A stretch of DNA of 64,000 nucleotides from Siphonodentalium dalli (lineage: Eukaryota > Mollusca > Scaphopoda > Gadilida > Siphonodentaliidae), in NCBI GenBank assembly GCA_032622095.1, contig CP136061.1, positions 36,399,797 to 36,463,796 on the forward strand, given 5' to 3'. This document shows positions 34,691 through 47,447 of the stretch, piece after piece. The notes beneath the pieces are model-generated. The model was not told the origin of the DNA and did no database searches. It was given only the letters and a program-made list of their open reading frames with translations. Position 1 is the stretch's first letter, and the number at the start of each line of letters is the position of its first letter. The position numbers and the translations under genes were made by a program.

Positions 34691-35152
34691 GAGAATACCC
34701 TTTCGTTTGCATTAAGTCGGGGCCGTACACATGTACAGGTGTTATAGGAATTAACTTCAACTTCCCACCTGAAGCACTTAGTGGGGAAATTCAGATAATC
34801 ACAACGCAATTGCATGTACATAAATTTGTTTTTGTCCGCATAGTTGTCTGATTGCCGACTGTATCCCATTGTGGTGAAATATAAAACACCTGATGAGTTT
34901 CGAGAAATTAAAAGACATTACACGGTCGTGAGGGTGGTTTCTATCTGGAATCAGAGACAATCGATTAAATGCGGCAGCATGTAACTACCATTGGTACGTT
35001 TCTATACCATATTATAATTAGATTGTTTCAATGGGCCCTTGATGGGAGGTCCTAATGTTCAGATATCTAATTTCCAAAGGAAAAGTTTTAATACGTTTTG
35101 ATCTTTTGTCAAGATAGCGAAACTTCCAGTCTTGCATTTCACGTATGTAGTA

Positions 35153-35437
35153 GATATTGGAACCGGCTCCTTGACCACATTGTGATAGTTACAGTTATAC
35201 CCTGTGCCAATGCATTCTCTTATATATGCGAGTCGACCATAGGTCGCCTCGCATATATAAGAGAATGCATTGGCCTAAAAAAAATCTTTTTTACCATTTT
35301 TTCTTACATTCTTTAACAATTTTATAATTTTTAATGTGTTAAGCCAATGCATTCTCTTATATATGCGAGGCGACCTATGGTCGACTCGCATATATAAGAG
35401 AATGCATTGGCACAGGGCCGTTCTGTTGGGTAAAGAG
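35153..35437 (+). mobile_element. Family 1 twin-hairpin TTAA MITE, copy D, lacking its 5' end
   Basis: It begins at ATATTGGAACCGGCTCC, missing about 100 bp of the normal 5' end. Both hairpins and the 3' end are present (GTTGGGTAAAGAG then TTAA). It lies in KCNQ1 intron 2. Confidence 0.82.
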
Positions 35438-35441
35438 TTAA

Positions 35442-37050
35442 CACACTTGTGTCCTTATGTGGGAATTCCGTGGTGTCGAGTTGAGTATTCATAATAGCCG
35501 AGGCGATAACGCGACCAGAAACGAGGGAAAAGGTAATACACTAGGATATGACATATTACGTAGTATTTTGGCAGCTATAGTAGCATATGCTTTTTTTCAA
35601 ATAAGCTGATACCTCATTTGTGTCCAAACTCACAGTTATTTGCTTTAGCATTCTTACATAAGTTGTCAGTCGAAGGATTCTCCTAGATGTATGGAATGGC
35701 GTATTCCACGAACATCCGACTGACAACTTTGATCAGAATGTTATACAAAACTACTGAATATTTCTAAACAAATAAGTAAAAACTTGTTTTTATAATAAAC
35801 CAGCATATGCTCATAACAATCAAAATGCTACGTTTTGTGTCCGTTCCTGTCCTGATATAGTATGTTTATGTTTGCGCTCGCCTCGGCCATTTTGAATGCG
35901 TGGTACTCACCAACATCGAAACCACGTGATTCCCCACGTGACTATGGGTGATCTCAATTATGTTTTGTCGTTTAGAATATAAATCAGATTGATTATTTTG
36001 TGGATTGTCGCGGCTCATGTGCCATACAAATGCCGGTATATCTTCTCTTTTCCCCGGTAAGCTGAAATAAAACAGATTAAATTATGAAAGTTTAAATGGA
36101 AATAGCTCATTCGAGCATCCAAGTTTGTATACGTAATTTGGAAGGAGAAATCAGATAAGTTGAGAAATACAACATTAATATACTGATATTCCGGCTTCGT
36201 GTGCTCTGAAAGTACTTGCCATGGTCAAAGTCATTCTACAGCTGTGTTCATGTTTTCGCGCAGAAATGAAATAAACGCTCTTCACTTCTTCAAATCAGGA
36301 ATAGACTAACACTGGACGCGCTTCTCTGTTCCATGCCACGTTGTTCGTTTGGGGCCTGAATTAATGTAAAGACGCGACGCGGTAATTATGTTGGCGCGAT
36401 GCCAAGTGATATGTAACACGCGCCTATTCATTACTAGTGAGAGATAAGGAAATATGTAATGGCTTTTTTAATGATATAATAGGGGTTTCATATATATGAT
36501 GATAAGCCATCTTTGACGAATGTGATGAAAATTTCCCAGGAAATTTTGTCAGCTCCATGAACTATAGAATTGTAAATTTAATGAATGTAACTCTAAGTGT
36601 AATTAATGCACTAAATTCTTATGACATGTTGAAAAATATGACTACACACAAAGTAATATAACTATTTGATGTTTCATTCTTATTTATTTTCAATTTATTT
36701 TATGAACACACTTGTTGAATACTTGTTACTTCCTGACATTTGGATCTAATACCACGTAACCTTAAATAAATTGCTTATTTACATCGAAAGTACTGTGTTA
36801 AACTCACATGTCTGAAACATGTCACTTTCATGTTATTTTGGGGGTGCATACAGATGTAGTGTATATATCTGGGGAACAATGGAATATGAACAAAGGGCGT
36901 GGGACGTATTCTAATTATGTCTGCAATTCCTTCAGAGAAAACGTAATCGTCTCATCAATTGTTTTGTTTTGTCAACGCTCCATAAAATACATTCAAATTG
37001 GTCTCTTGAGACTTATTCCAATATTCTCCCGCTGCTCGCGAGAAGAAACT
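35442..37050. other. KCNQ1 intron 2, no feature recognised
   Basis: A loose inverted repeat AAGTTGTCAGTCG/CGACTGACAACTT spans 35658-35730. Confidence 0.5.
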
Positions 37051-37168
37051 ACATCATCTTAACGTGATTACTGCTAGTTCACGTCAGCTTCCGTACATGT
37101 TATTAAAATACATCATCTTAACGTGATTACTACTAGTTCACGTCAGCTTCCGTACATGTTATTAAAAT
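37051..37168. repeat. 59-bp tandem duplication
   Basis: ACATCATCTTAACGTGATTA...TGTTATTAAAAT occurs twice with a single G-to-A change (CTGCTAG, CTACTAG). Very recent. Confidence 0.95.
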
Positions 37169-37489
37169 GGAATCAAGCAACGGAATTCTCCCGGTGGTAT
37201 ACGGTGCGATATGTCATGTCGGGACATATGTTAAGGGCAATTGTACGCAGATGTTGATTACCCCGTATAGTATGATCCCATCATTAATAATATACATTTT
37301 AATCGGTGATGTGATGTGAATGTCGGCCAGTAGACAATTCGGTAGAGATTGATGATTACATCCCATGTTCGGATAGTATGGTCTCATCACCCCTGTGAAC
37401 CATCATGATCGTATAGTATAGTCTCATCACCGCTGTGATCCAGCAGACATATAGTTCGTTAACGAACACCACAGGGTTCTTTTCCTATT
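37169..37489. other. KCNQ1 intron 2, no feature recognised
   Basis: TATAGTATGATCCCATCA-like phrases recur loosely (37265, 37375, 37416). Confidence 0.4.
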
Positions 37490-39010
37490 ATTTGTGAGCA
37501 AATAAATGCTCTTTCGTATATGATAGGTCCACTTCGACATATACGAAAATATGGTAATGTTTATGCTTGTTGCTTTGATATGGTAATAATCATAATAATA
37601 GATTTGATCAATGTGGTACAGTTAGTGGGGTTTGTGTTATGGATTCCACTTAGCCTCAAGAGGACTTAAACAAGTCTAAGAACTTTCCGACAAAAATCGA
37701 CAGGTTCCTTGCGGTTTTTCCATTTCGGAAGTTAAATAATTGCACTAACTTATGTGAGTCTTCGAAAATAATAAGGGCGAATATATCTCAGTCTCAACTC
37801 GTGAATTTGTGAGCACTTAAGTATAATGTGGTATTCATCGCCCAGTTCTAAATGACAGAGGGTACATTGCCGTTCCGAGTAGTCAACATTGTACCATGAG
37901 CCCTGTTCAACGGATAGTTTATGATTTCTTGTTCGGAACATCATAAGCCTGTGTACAAATATGTTGTTGTCCAGAGATAGGTAATGTTCTCTTTGGAAAT
38001 TTGTCTTAATAATTCTATAAAATGCAAACTTGCTTGATTTCGAGATAGATTCCCACCACTCCTGTATAAATACGTCGCGTAATTTGCGATCAATGGACGA
38101 AGTAAATCGATTAGGGCTTATCACACTCTGATTGGTCCAGACATTACTCATGCCCAAATAATTAATTGTGTCGCGGATTCCCATCATCCACTTACTGTTA
38201 AAATATCCAGTGTTAAACAAGGTAATCATTACATAATATAATTGTAGTGGGATTCTGTTTATATATAGGCATACAAATTAGTCTGGCCCAATACGATAGG
38301 AGACGTGATTTTATTTTCACTGTTATAGGGCACATACCCAGTTCGCCATACACGAATGGCGTTGGTGTGGACTTTTTCATACCTAATGTGAATTTCAGAA
38401 ACCATAATTCTAGCTTTTCGAAACAAGCTAGATTTTCATAGCCCCAAATCTCCGATCCGTACGTCATAATGGGGATAATTGATTTTTCGTAGACTTCAAG
38501 GATACTCTCTTTGCTAAGTTTATGATTTCTGGCTTTATTGAGTAGTGCATAGGCTGCGTTTGTTGCAGCTTGGCACCTGGTATTTCTGTCTAATGCGAAG
38601 GATCCATTCTTGTGAAAAGTTATTCCCAGATATTTAAAGTGATCTACTATTTCTAGGGGTTTGTTATCAATAGAGAATGTGGGCAATTTATTCAAATTTC
38701 TGGGTTACCTTCCGAAGATAACGACTTTTGTTTTGGACGTATTCACGATCAGTTTCCAATACGAGCAATATACAGAGAAGCTATTTAAAGCATGCTGTAG
38801 TTCGAGAATAGCACAGTGTCATCGGCATAAATTAGTAGCATGATTCGCAAAAACGATACCTGTTTCAACACCGTTCACTATATCTAAACTAATACCAGTA
38901 CAGGCGCATCGAGATAAGTGTTGTTCAAGGTCATTAACGTAAAGTGCAAAGAGCAGGGGAGATCAGTTGTCCCCTTGTTTTAGGCCCGTGTTTAGATAGT
39001 ATAGATTCAC
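37490..39010 (-). mobile_element. LINE A: 5'-truncated, broken non-LTR retrotransposon
   Basis: Read on the minus strand, it covers the second half of a reverse transcriptase and the C-terminal region. Visible in order are YYLNTGLKQGD with an in-frame stop before SPLLFALYVNDL, the catalytic IYADDTVLFS in a shifted frame, FKYLGITFHKNGSF, YGSEIWG, ELGMCPITVKIKSRL, and a C-terminal CTLCHLELGDEYHIILKC (C-x2-C...H...C). At least two frameshifts and one stop show it is dead. About 260 bp of probable 3' UTR follows. It is an APE-type LINE of the CR1/Jockey-like range; the clade was not determined. It sits antisense in KCNQ1 intron 2. Confidence 0.82.
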
Positions 39011-39559
39011 TGCAATCTGCCGCGGAATTCCCAAAATTAAGTCTACTTTCATTTTCAATAGGTTTTCCGAATTTCCACTTTCACTTTTCACTTTTACCAC
39101 GCAACGCGACCTTAGTTGACACATATATATGGCACACTGGCTGAGTCCATGGCAAATAGTTTATGTAGCATTGCTTCTTTCATTTAATTAAAGCTCACCT
39201 CGTTAAAACGCATGTCAATCGTATTTGTTTACAAATTGCATTGGGTGCGACGTTTTGCAGTAGGTCCCTATTTGCGGAGGTCACTATGCGGAAGTCCCCG
39301 AATTCGCGGAGTTCCCCTAAAATGGGCGATATATGTATATTTTAATGAGGGAACGGGTGCGTATATGTCAATTGATACGTATTTTAAACAAATAACGACA
39401 CGATCATCATAATAGAGGTCTGTTCTATCAATTATATATGCCCCGAGTTCACTTGGTGCAAATCAAACGGCGATAAACATTCTCGTGTGCCAGAAAGACT
39501 CCTTAAAGTTGTGAATAAGATGAATATTTATTATATGTTATTTAACAAGTCAATCAAAT
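39011..39559. other. KCNQ1 intron 2, no feature recognised
   Basis: May hold more 5' LINE A sequence, but no reverse transcriptase motif could be read here. Confidence 0.4.
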
Positions 39560-39611
39560 AATATTATTCAATAGTTAGCGCCTATATTAGCGCTAACTAA
39601 TGAATAATATT
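39560..39611. repeat. 52-bp inverted repeat
   Basis: Arms AATATTATTCAATAGTTAGC and its reverse complement (one mismatch), both extended by GC, enclose CTATATTA. A compact hairpin of unknown origin in KCNQ1 intron 2. Confidence 0.7.
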
Positions 39612-39954
39612 TTATATTATAATTATATTATAATTTATATTTATGGCTAATAATATTATCTTGGTGGCGTTACCATTTCTGACTATGGTTTTCTTGTATC
39701 ACCTTGCTGCAGTGGCTTGGCCGAATTGATCAACGTGCATTAGTGCAATTGTCGGGTTGTGCGCTGTTCATATTCGCGCCAAGTTGTGACACTTCAGCAA
39801 GGTCGTCCGTACTGTGTCTGTTTCACACCACCCATGTATTGAAAGAGTATCTGATTATGAGCAGTGAAAGATATTGTCAGTATGCTAGCTACATTGTGGC
39901 TGTCCCCGGGGAGCAGTAGATGTTACTGAATGTTCAGGCTCATCAGGGTAATAA

Positions 39955-40139
39955 TTGCCCCACGCATTGGAAAGGGATACCTGTGTAATGCGTGTAATAA
40001 ATTGATAAATTTTTAGGCCAATGCATTCTCTTATATATGCGAGGCGACATACAGCTGTATGGTCGACTCGCGTATATAAGATAATGCATTGGCACAGGGT
40101 CTTTAATGGTGAACCAGCGCAGCTCCCGCCATGAAAGCA
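39955..40139 (+). mobile_element. Family 2 hairpin element, partial
   Basis: One hairpin (40016-40095) has an enlarged ACAGCTGT loop. It is followed by GGCACAGGGTCTTTAATGGT and the family 2 terminus AGCTCCCGCCATGAAAGCAT adjoining TTAA at 40140. The 5' half is decayed and its limit approximate. Confidence 0.65.
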
Positions 40140-40143
40140 TTAA

Positions 40144-41272
40144 CGAACTATATCCACTGATTAAGTTCGTATGAGACATATACATATCATATTACAAATT
40201 TCAATTCAATTCATTGATTTATCACTCCCTTAATAAAGGTATCGAGATAATGATATGTGTACAATATTGAAATATATACATGTGGTCAACATGGCTGATC
40301 TAGAACATAAAAGTGATAGATGAAAAACATAGGATCAGATATACACGTAACATTGGTATGATATACAACTTTATGATATCATTGAACCAAAGGGTAATAT
40401 ACCTTCCTAATCTAATTATATCCCTTTATAATATGCCGTATTACTATACATATCAGGCGATATAACATTTGGCCTTTCTGTGAATTATTTCGATTGGTGG
40501 CTGGTATCAAGTTGTACACGAGTTGATTTCCACCCTAGCATAAGATATAAACTTACATTTAGAAACCAGTGCATGAATCAGCCTGATATAGCGTGTATCT
40601 TGACAGTGAATGGGAAGAAATACTGTATGGGTATCAGTCTGTGTGAGATGCAAACCACGTACATTTGCTATGGAACTGATTGTCACACTGCACAAAACGA
40701 CACCATGTGCTCCATTGTCTGTCTCTAATATCGATAATGCTTGGATTTGACTATGCCATAATAGTGATCCGAGAGGAGGAATAGTCAACAAGCCGCAGGC
40801 GGGTAGAGAGATATGGTTTATTGCCTCCTCGCGGGAGCGTCATGAATGTACATAATGTTTATACATGTTTACAGATATGCATTTATAACATGTTGCAAAA
40901 ATTTAATAAAATTAACTGTCACACTCGTATGGTCGGCATTATTTATTATATTAACCCTTTCATCACTAATTAATAGTCCCTCAATGTTAATATTTGCATT
41001 ATGTAATTAGCATACATATACCTAATAACCTGAGGGACTCAGAAAAAATTATAAATAATACATATACCCAATATTTCATTTTCATTATATTTATTATTAT
41101 AACTAATGGAAATTTAATATAACTAAATAACACAACATTTTAAAACCATTCACTCCACACTCTTTTTTCTCTTCTACCTTTCTACAGTCTCAAACAAAAA
41201 TAACGAAAGAGACAAAAACTGTTTAATTACCAACCATTAACTGTAATATACTTTATAAAAATAAAAAAAAAA
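40144..41272. other. KCNQ1 intron 2, no feature recognised
   Basis: Overlapping frames on both strands at 40480-40791 lack family resemblance. Confidence 0.5.
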
Positions 41273-41784
41273 CCCTTTCATGACGGGAGCTTCCTGATTT
41301 TTTTGTGAAACCCCTGTGCCAATGCATCCTCTTATATATGCGAGTCGACCATAGGTCGCCTCTCATATTTAAGAGAATGCATTGGCCTAACAAATTTGAT
41401 ATTATGTTTTATTTATGTAAGATTGTTAAAGAATGTAAGAAATAATGATAAGAAATTATATGAAAATTGCTAAAGAATGTAAGAAAATATTATTAAATTG
41501 TTAAAGAATGTAAGAAAAAATAAAAAATGATAAAATTGTTATAAAATATAAGAACAAATGATAAAAATTGTTATAAAATGTAAGAATTTGTTTTTTAAAT
41601 GATAAAAATTGTTAAAGAATGAAAGAAAAAATGATTACAAAAATGATAAAAATTGTTAAGGAATGTAAGAAAAATTTATAAAAAATGATAAACAATTGTT
41701 AGGCCCATGCATTCTCATATATAAGAGAATGCATTGGTATAGAGTAATTAATGTTGCGCCACCGCAACTCCCGTCATCAAAGGA
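41273..41784 (+). mobile_element. Family 2 hairpin element
   Basis: TIRs are CCCTTTCATGACGGGAGC and, reversed, TCCTTTGATGACGGGAG. Hairpin 1 is at 41318-41386; hairpin 2 is reduced to a 35-nt remnant near 41703. Between them lies an ~300-bp array of AATTGTTAAAGAATGTAAGA-type units. TTAA flanks are no longer clear. Confidence 0.75.
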
Positions 41785-42181
41785 TGAAATCGCACATTTG
41801 GTGACAATTCTCACACAATCGGTCTCAGATTTTACAATTTACGTCAACCTTTTGACGATGGCAGGGGAGTATAACTATGTTATTAGTTACATCTCTTACA
41901 TTCGTCATTAACAAAGAAATTTCGGGAAAATTTGAACAGATTAATTGTTTATCTTCGATGAAATCGAAAAATGAAGTGATACCAAAAATAGAACTGTCTG
42001 TTTGCCAAACTATTAAACGGATAAGCTATTTGAATACATTGGATAAATATATGACGGAAAATAGTGTAGCAGTGTGCAGCCAATCAGAACGAGTGAAGGT
42101 CACGTGAGATATAATAGTATGATATATACATGCATGAAGGTGTATATTTAGTATGTGGTATACGTGTTATTATTTTTACAG
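41785..42181 (+). other. End of KCNQ1 intron 2
   Basis: The only identifiable signal is the acceptor TATTATTTTTACAG before exon 3. Confidence 0.6.
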
Positions 42182-42308
42182 GAGATCGTGCTTGTAGTGT
42201 TCTTTGGTGTGGAGTACGTTACACGGCTCTGGTCTGCAGGGTGCCGGAGTAAATTCATGGGGGTGAGAGGACGACTCAGGTTCGCTCGCAAACCAATCTC
42301 AATCATTG
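42182..42308 (+). CDS. KCNQ1: KCNQ1-like channel, exon encoding S2 and the S2-S3 loop (exon 3 equivalent)
   Basis: This exon encodes S2 and the S2-S3 loop of the voltage sensor. The acceptor is TATTTTTACAG and the donor GTAAGTAAC. It is 127 nt, 42 codons plus one base. Visible motifs are [17 protein letters not shown], then [10 protein letters not shown] and [14 protein letters not shown]. The two S2 acidic residues and the aromatic charge-transfer residue (E160, F167 and E170 in human numbering) are all present. Against human KCNQ1 as I recall it, the loop differs at Y184F, V185M, L187V and W188R. The split codon G|AT at the next junction restores the S3 aspartate (D202). The last ~55 nt and the donor recur twice downstream as decayed copies (42460-42895). 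Confidence 0.95.
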
Positions 42309-42895
42309 GTAAGTAACACGAAACTCACTCCGCACACATGCCACGATGACCATAATGCATATTCTGAATTCAAACGTAGTGTGTTATAGACACAAGTATG
42401 CAAAAGCTATCAGACTGAGGTTTAATTGTGGATTTCCATACATGCATATAATGTATGCATATCACTGCGTGACAGGACGAGCCATGTTCGCCAGCAAACC
42501 AATCATATAATTGGCAAGTCATGAAATTCGCTCAGCCGATTCCGCACGCATGACATGCATGACCATGTTTCATATTATGCTTCAAACTTAGTGTGCTAAC
42601 AGACGCCAGTATGCCAACAACCATCATCTGTATTCATATATTACAGTGGAATTACATACACGTACTACATATCATGCGGTAATGGGACGAGCCAAGTTCA
42701 CCCCCAAACCAAAATGCAATCATTGGCAAGCAACATAAAACCTTCATACACGTCAAACAGACGATAGTGATCATGGTGTGTATTCAAAAGAATTATACGC
42801 CCTTATAGGCGAAGGCATGCCAACACCCATTAGGTTGAAATTAAACAGTGGATCTCCACGCAAGTACATGCATACAGTTGTAAATAGTTTATCGC
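42254..42895 (+). repeat. Three tandem ~208-bp units that include the end of KCNQ1 exon 3
   Basis: The block GGACGA...AAACCA...ATTGG recurs at 42269, 42475 and 42685. The first occurrence is the end of exon 3 plus the start of intron 3. The second and third are decayed copies, and similarity continues for about 150 bp into the intron (CATTGGCAAG, CATGACCATG, ATGCCAACA, GTGGATYTCCA). In the copies the GT donor is replaced by GC (TTGGCAAGT and TTGGCAAGC). The second copy has a TAA stop in the KCNQ1 frame. Outer unit limits are approximate. Confidence 0.8.
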
Positions 42896-43266
42896 CGTTA
42901 TCAATAGCCACTCACTCCAAAAGTTACTTATAATTCGTGTTATATTCATGCTTTAGACGACAAATGGTTATCGAATGAACTACTGGCTTGCAGTCTAGAC
43001 GTGAGGAGCGGTCGAGGGTCACACGTCGATGGATATTGTGGGATGAATACATAATCGCAAGGACATCATTGTGGTTTAAATTATCCATGCAAAACCTGTA
43101 GACATCCCGATTATCGTGTCGGTTCACTAGATTAGCCAGCTATACACCAGACAACATCGAAATCCAGCCACCAGCGTTGTGGGACAGGGAGGACTCTCCA
43201 TAACTTTGGTCAGCATGTATTTTCCGTCCATTTGATTGAACCGCATTAGCCATCAGTTGGAAAATT

Positions 43267-43530
43267 ATGATGATGATGATGATGCTGATGACGGTAATTT
43301 TTTTTATCGCGGGTGATGATGAGGACAATGATATTGGTGATGATAGATGAGGATGCTGATGAGGATAGGCCTACTAATGTTGAAGGTAATAACGAAGAAG
43401 ATGATGACGTCGACGATGATGATGTTGATGATGACGATGTCGATTATCATAATAAAGATGACGGTACACGAGGATGATGATGGTGGTAGTGATGCTGATG
43501 ATGATGAGGACAAATTGAAGATGGGGATGA
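43267..43530. repeat. (GAT)n-rich trinucleotide region
   Basis: GATGATGATGATGAT tracts interspersed with GAC, GAG and GTT triplets, in KCNQ1 intron 3. Confidence 0.85.
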
Positions 43531-44009
43531 CTATGTTGTAAATAGTGTATATATTTCTCTTCGTCGTCCCTTATTTCATGTTAATTCATGATTGAGTCAC
43601 TAAAGCAATTCAAATCGTCAGGATGAACATTTCAAGAAGTCGGAAAGTTCGAGGTACCATGCAGAAACTTACAACCCGCCAAGGGCTGTGCGCAACTGCG
43701 AGCCCGATAAGTTCGGTCTGATTGAATTGGTGCTGTTGGAAATGTTGGCACTCCAAGGAGACGACAATCTAACCACGTGCCTCCGTCCATGTTAATAACA
43801 ATATGCTCGGAATAAGAGCACCTCGTGGAATTTAGCTAGACATTTGCCTATACATGGTTGTCTACACAGTGATGCATGGAAAGGTAATCTTAACAGTCAC
43901 AACAGCGAACAGATCGATGGGTGACCGTAATGTGTTTGTCATGACGTATGTAATTCACGCAATCCCATGAGTAAGAAGTAAATCAGCCTCATCGTTACTG
44001 CTGATTGTG
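43531..44009. other. KCNQ1 intron 3, no feature recognised
   Basis: Unassigned sequence before MITE copy E. Confidence 0.5.
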
Positions 44010-44013
44010 TTAA

Positions 44014-44405
44014 CCCTTTACCCAACAGAAGGGCCCTGTGCCAATGCATTCTCTTATATATGCGAGTCGACCATAGGTCGCCTCGCATATATAAGAGAAT
44101 GCATTGGCTTAACACATTACAAATTATAAAATTGTTAAAGAATGTAAGACAAAATGGTAAAAAGTGTTAAAAAAAAGATTTTTTTTAGGCCAATGCATTC
44201 TCTTATATATGCGAGGCGACCTATGGTCGACTCGCATATATAAGAGAATGCATTGGCACAGGGCATAACTGTAACTATCACAATGTGGTCAAGGAGCCGG
44301 TTCCAATGATATCCATATTTGTATGGTTCTATTGAGACAGACCGAAGATATTGTAGGCTGTTGAAGCTTTATTTGGCCGGTTTTGGCCGTTTTGTTGGGT
44401 AAAGG
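44014..44405 (-). mobile_element. Family 1 twin-hairpin TTAA MITE, copy E
   Basis: A complete copy flanked by TTAA at 44010 and 44406, in KCNQ1 intron 3. Hairpins lie at about 44039-44107 and 44189-44257. Confidence 0.86.
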
Positions 44406-44409
44406 GTTA

Positions 44410-45081
44410 ACAGAAACATTATAAAGTCGCGGCAGTCAGGTTCATACACATGGGAATATTATAAGTTACGGGACGCTTAGTGGTCGGATATGGTGTCATG
44501 TGAGGCGAAGTGAGATCAATATTAGGCGAGGCCGTTTATGGGTAACCAACATTGGTAAGTGGGTAAGTGGGTGTCTACCAGGTAACACGAGTCCAGGGTG
44601 GATGGGCACCAAACCTAGCACACCAGAATGACATAAACCAAGTCAGAGTGATGCACTGGCAGGTTGACCGAAGCCTTTTTGGTAGTCAAATAAGGAGGAA
44701 AGAAAAAGCGGCTAAAAACATATTTGTCATAAAAAATTTCCACAATACTGTCAAGCCCAAAATGTACGGGCAATGTAGAAAGGTGCATATTGGTTTTGAT
44801 TCATCATATATATAGACTCCTTTACAATTATTTGGATTTGTTACCACTAAGTGTCCCGTAACGTATTTATTATGTCAGTTGACAAAATTCAGCAAATGCC
44901 TTTAATTAATCGTCACTGTAATTTATTGTAAATTGGTAAGTTAAATGTGTCGAGAGAGTATGGTTTGTTTTCAACTAAAAACTCTTTTATTTTCTACATT
45001 TTTTTTTTAATCGTTTTACGGCACTGGAGCAAAATATATTGTCAATGGGTGACTAATAAACCGCTTCTTTCTTCTTTTTGG
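44410..45081. other. KCNQ1 intron 3, no feature recognised
   Basis: Spacer between MITE copies E and F. Confidence 0.5.
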
Positions 45082-45085
45082 TTAA

Positions 45086-45477
45086 CCCTTTAACCAACAG
45101 AACGGCCCTGTGACAATGCATTCTCTTATATATGCGAGTCGACCATAGGTCGCCTCACATATATAAGAGAATGCATTGGCTTAACACATTAAAAATTATA
45201 AAATTGTTAAAGAATGTAAGAAAAAATGGTAAAAAGTGTTAAAAAAAGATTTTTTTTAGGCCGATGCATTCTCTTATATATGCGAGGCGACCTATGGTCG
45301 ACTCGCATATATAAGTGAATGCATTGGCACAGGGCATAACTATAACCATCACAATGTGGTCAATGAGCCGGTTCCAATGATATCCATATTTGTATGGTTT
45401 TATTGAGACAGACCGAAGATATTTTAGGCTGTTGAAGCTTTATTTGGCCGGTTTTGGCCGGTTTGTTGGGTAAAGGG
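45086..45477 (-). mobile_element. Family 1 twin-hairpin TTAA MITE, copy F
   Basis: A complete copy with TTAA at 45082 and 45478, about 680 bp after copy E and in the same orientation. It has a few stem substitutions (GTGACAATGC, GCCGATGC, ATAAGTGAATG). Confidence 0.86.
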
Positions 45478-45481
45478 TTAA

Positions 45482-46537
45482 AAAAGGATGAATCTCGTGG
45501 AATCTCATATCGGTAGAAATAACATCGCATAAAAACGTGTTGCTTGAAAGACATCTGAGAGGAATAATGTTTTATGTGGAAGCAACTTATTATCAATATT
45601 GTTTGGCGTTTTTCGGACGTGAACATTAACATTATCGGATCGGAGCTGTATCATTTATCGGAAGCGAGCAATGTCTCAAGTAGTAGTCCCCCCAGTGAAG
45701 ACATTGCTATATTAATTTCCCCATACGTTCCACCGTCTACAATATATGTGTCTGGAAATATAAATGATTGCACATACGTTACTGCCAAATATTTTGTTGT
45801 TGAAATTATCATGATATCGTAGACCATCCAACCAGTATAATGCCATATTAACACAGACTGATCTAGCAGTTATGTTCCATGGTACTTATTTTCATAACTT
45901 GCAACAAACCTCCCCCCCCCCGCCAACAATTCAACTCGTGAACAACTACCCTACACACACCACCCGGCCTCGTGTTTGCTTATTGTCATTAAATGTTACA
46001 ACCGGGAATCGGTAAACTGAAGCTGCATCATTTCAAATAACATTTTCCATTCACTATAGAATGACGTATTTACTCTTTATACCGAACATTTGCTGCGATT
46101 GGATTCCCCTGCAGGTATAATATAATGGAAATTCCGACCCCATTCTCGAGGCAATTCAATGAATGAACGCGCGTAAATCAAAGTGCGGATCTGCGCTCTC
46201 TATTCTATTACATGTCGTTGGCGACTAAAATCGCCCTCTGGCGCGAAGGATGATAAATTACCAGAGAGACTGCTTGCCTATTGACAAAGCACCGGGATAT
46301 TAAGTTGACCTTAAACAGATATTAGTTCGCCCTCCAGTAATTCCGTGGTTTTGAGAGCATACGATTGAATCGGACAACAAATATCGACAAACAGGAATGA
46401 ATTGGAACCGCGGGGCTTTCGATAACTGGTGCAAGTGCATGCATTGTGTGGAAACGAATGCTGTTTGATCGCGGTAATGGAACGTTTTTCGTGTATCGTT
46501 GTGAGGTGCCAAGAGGCTACTGAGTGTCCAGCCACTC
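45482..46537. other. KCNQ1 intron 3, no feature recognised
   Basis: Contains a C-rich run near 45912-45922 and overlapping frames with no family match. Confidence 0.5.
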
Positions 46538-46877
46538 ACTTCCTGACATTTTGCGAAAACCCTGTGCCAATGCATTATCTTGTATATGCGAGTCGGCCAT
46601 AGGTCGCCTCGCATATATAAGAGAATGCATTGGCCTAACAATTTTATATTTTGTTTTATAATTGTTAAAGAATGTAAAAAAAATTAAAAAATGATAATAA
46701 ATTGTTAAAGAATGTAAGAAATAATGATAAAGAATTATAAAAAAAATTGTTAAAGAATGTAAGAAAAAAACTATCAAAATTGATAAAGAATGTAAGAAAA
46801 ATTATATAAAATGATAAAAACAAATTGTTAAAGAAAGTAAGAAAAATTTATAGAAATTCACGTTGGGTAAATGTTTA
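46538..46877 (+). mobile_element. Family 2-like hairpin element with only one hairpin
   Basis: CTTCCTGACATTTTGCGAAA leads into a hairpin at 46566-46634 (one loop change, TCGGCC). An array of TTGTTAAAGAATGTAAGAAA units follows, then CGTTGGGTAAATGTTTA, which looks like a decayed family 1 end. The second hairpin is absent. Confidence 0.6.
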
Positions 46878-47018
46878 CCAGAAAACGCATAACTTTGTAT
46901 ACCTTGGGCACATGCATCACGTGTGGAAGTAATTTGCTCATGTTAATGTAACTTCTCTATCTGGATTAGATGTCACCATATATATATATATCAAATTATG
47001 GAGGCATTGACACAGTAT

Positions 47019-47282
47019 GAGCGTTCATTGTTTCAATTCTGCTTAAATCAGTGATTGTGAACAAATTCTCATTTCTAGTTAAAATGGCCAAACATGGATC
47101 GATCCTAATGGCACATTGAGATGTCCTTGAACTCAGACCAAGCTTGAAAATCGGTCCTGATTTTCGCATATGTCGGGTTTAGAACCGTGCCAACATCGCC
47201 AGTAGCCCAGACTGCGGTGATCTTATGCACGACCTAACCTCCGTTACGGGGACATCCTTAAAATGGAAGCCCTTTCAACACC
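47019..47282 (-). mobile_element. tRNA-derived SINE, copy 2
   Basis: It aligns along its length with the SINE at 3914-4172. The B box is decayed (CGGTTCTAAACCC) and several body positions differ. It lies in KCNQ1 intron 3. Confidence 0.68.
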
Positions 47283-47414
47283 GATAGTTGTGAAGCGTAT
47301 CAGTCCGAACGTGGGTATTGACACAGAACGGATCTACCATTAATTTGGACCATCACAGTGCACTTCCTCCGAAAATGTAGATATGACCAAACAAAATTAC
47401 TGGTATTGGCGTAT

Positions 47415-47445
47415 ATATATCAGATATATATATATATATATATCA
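47415..47445. repeat. (AT)n dinucleotide repeat
   Basis: A short run of TATATATATATATATATA directly before the SINE fragment at 47448. Confidence 0.9.
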
Positions 47446-47447
47446 GT

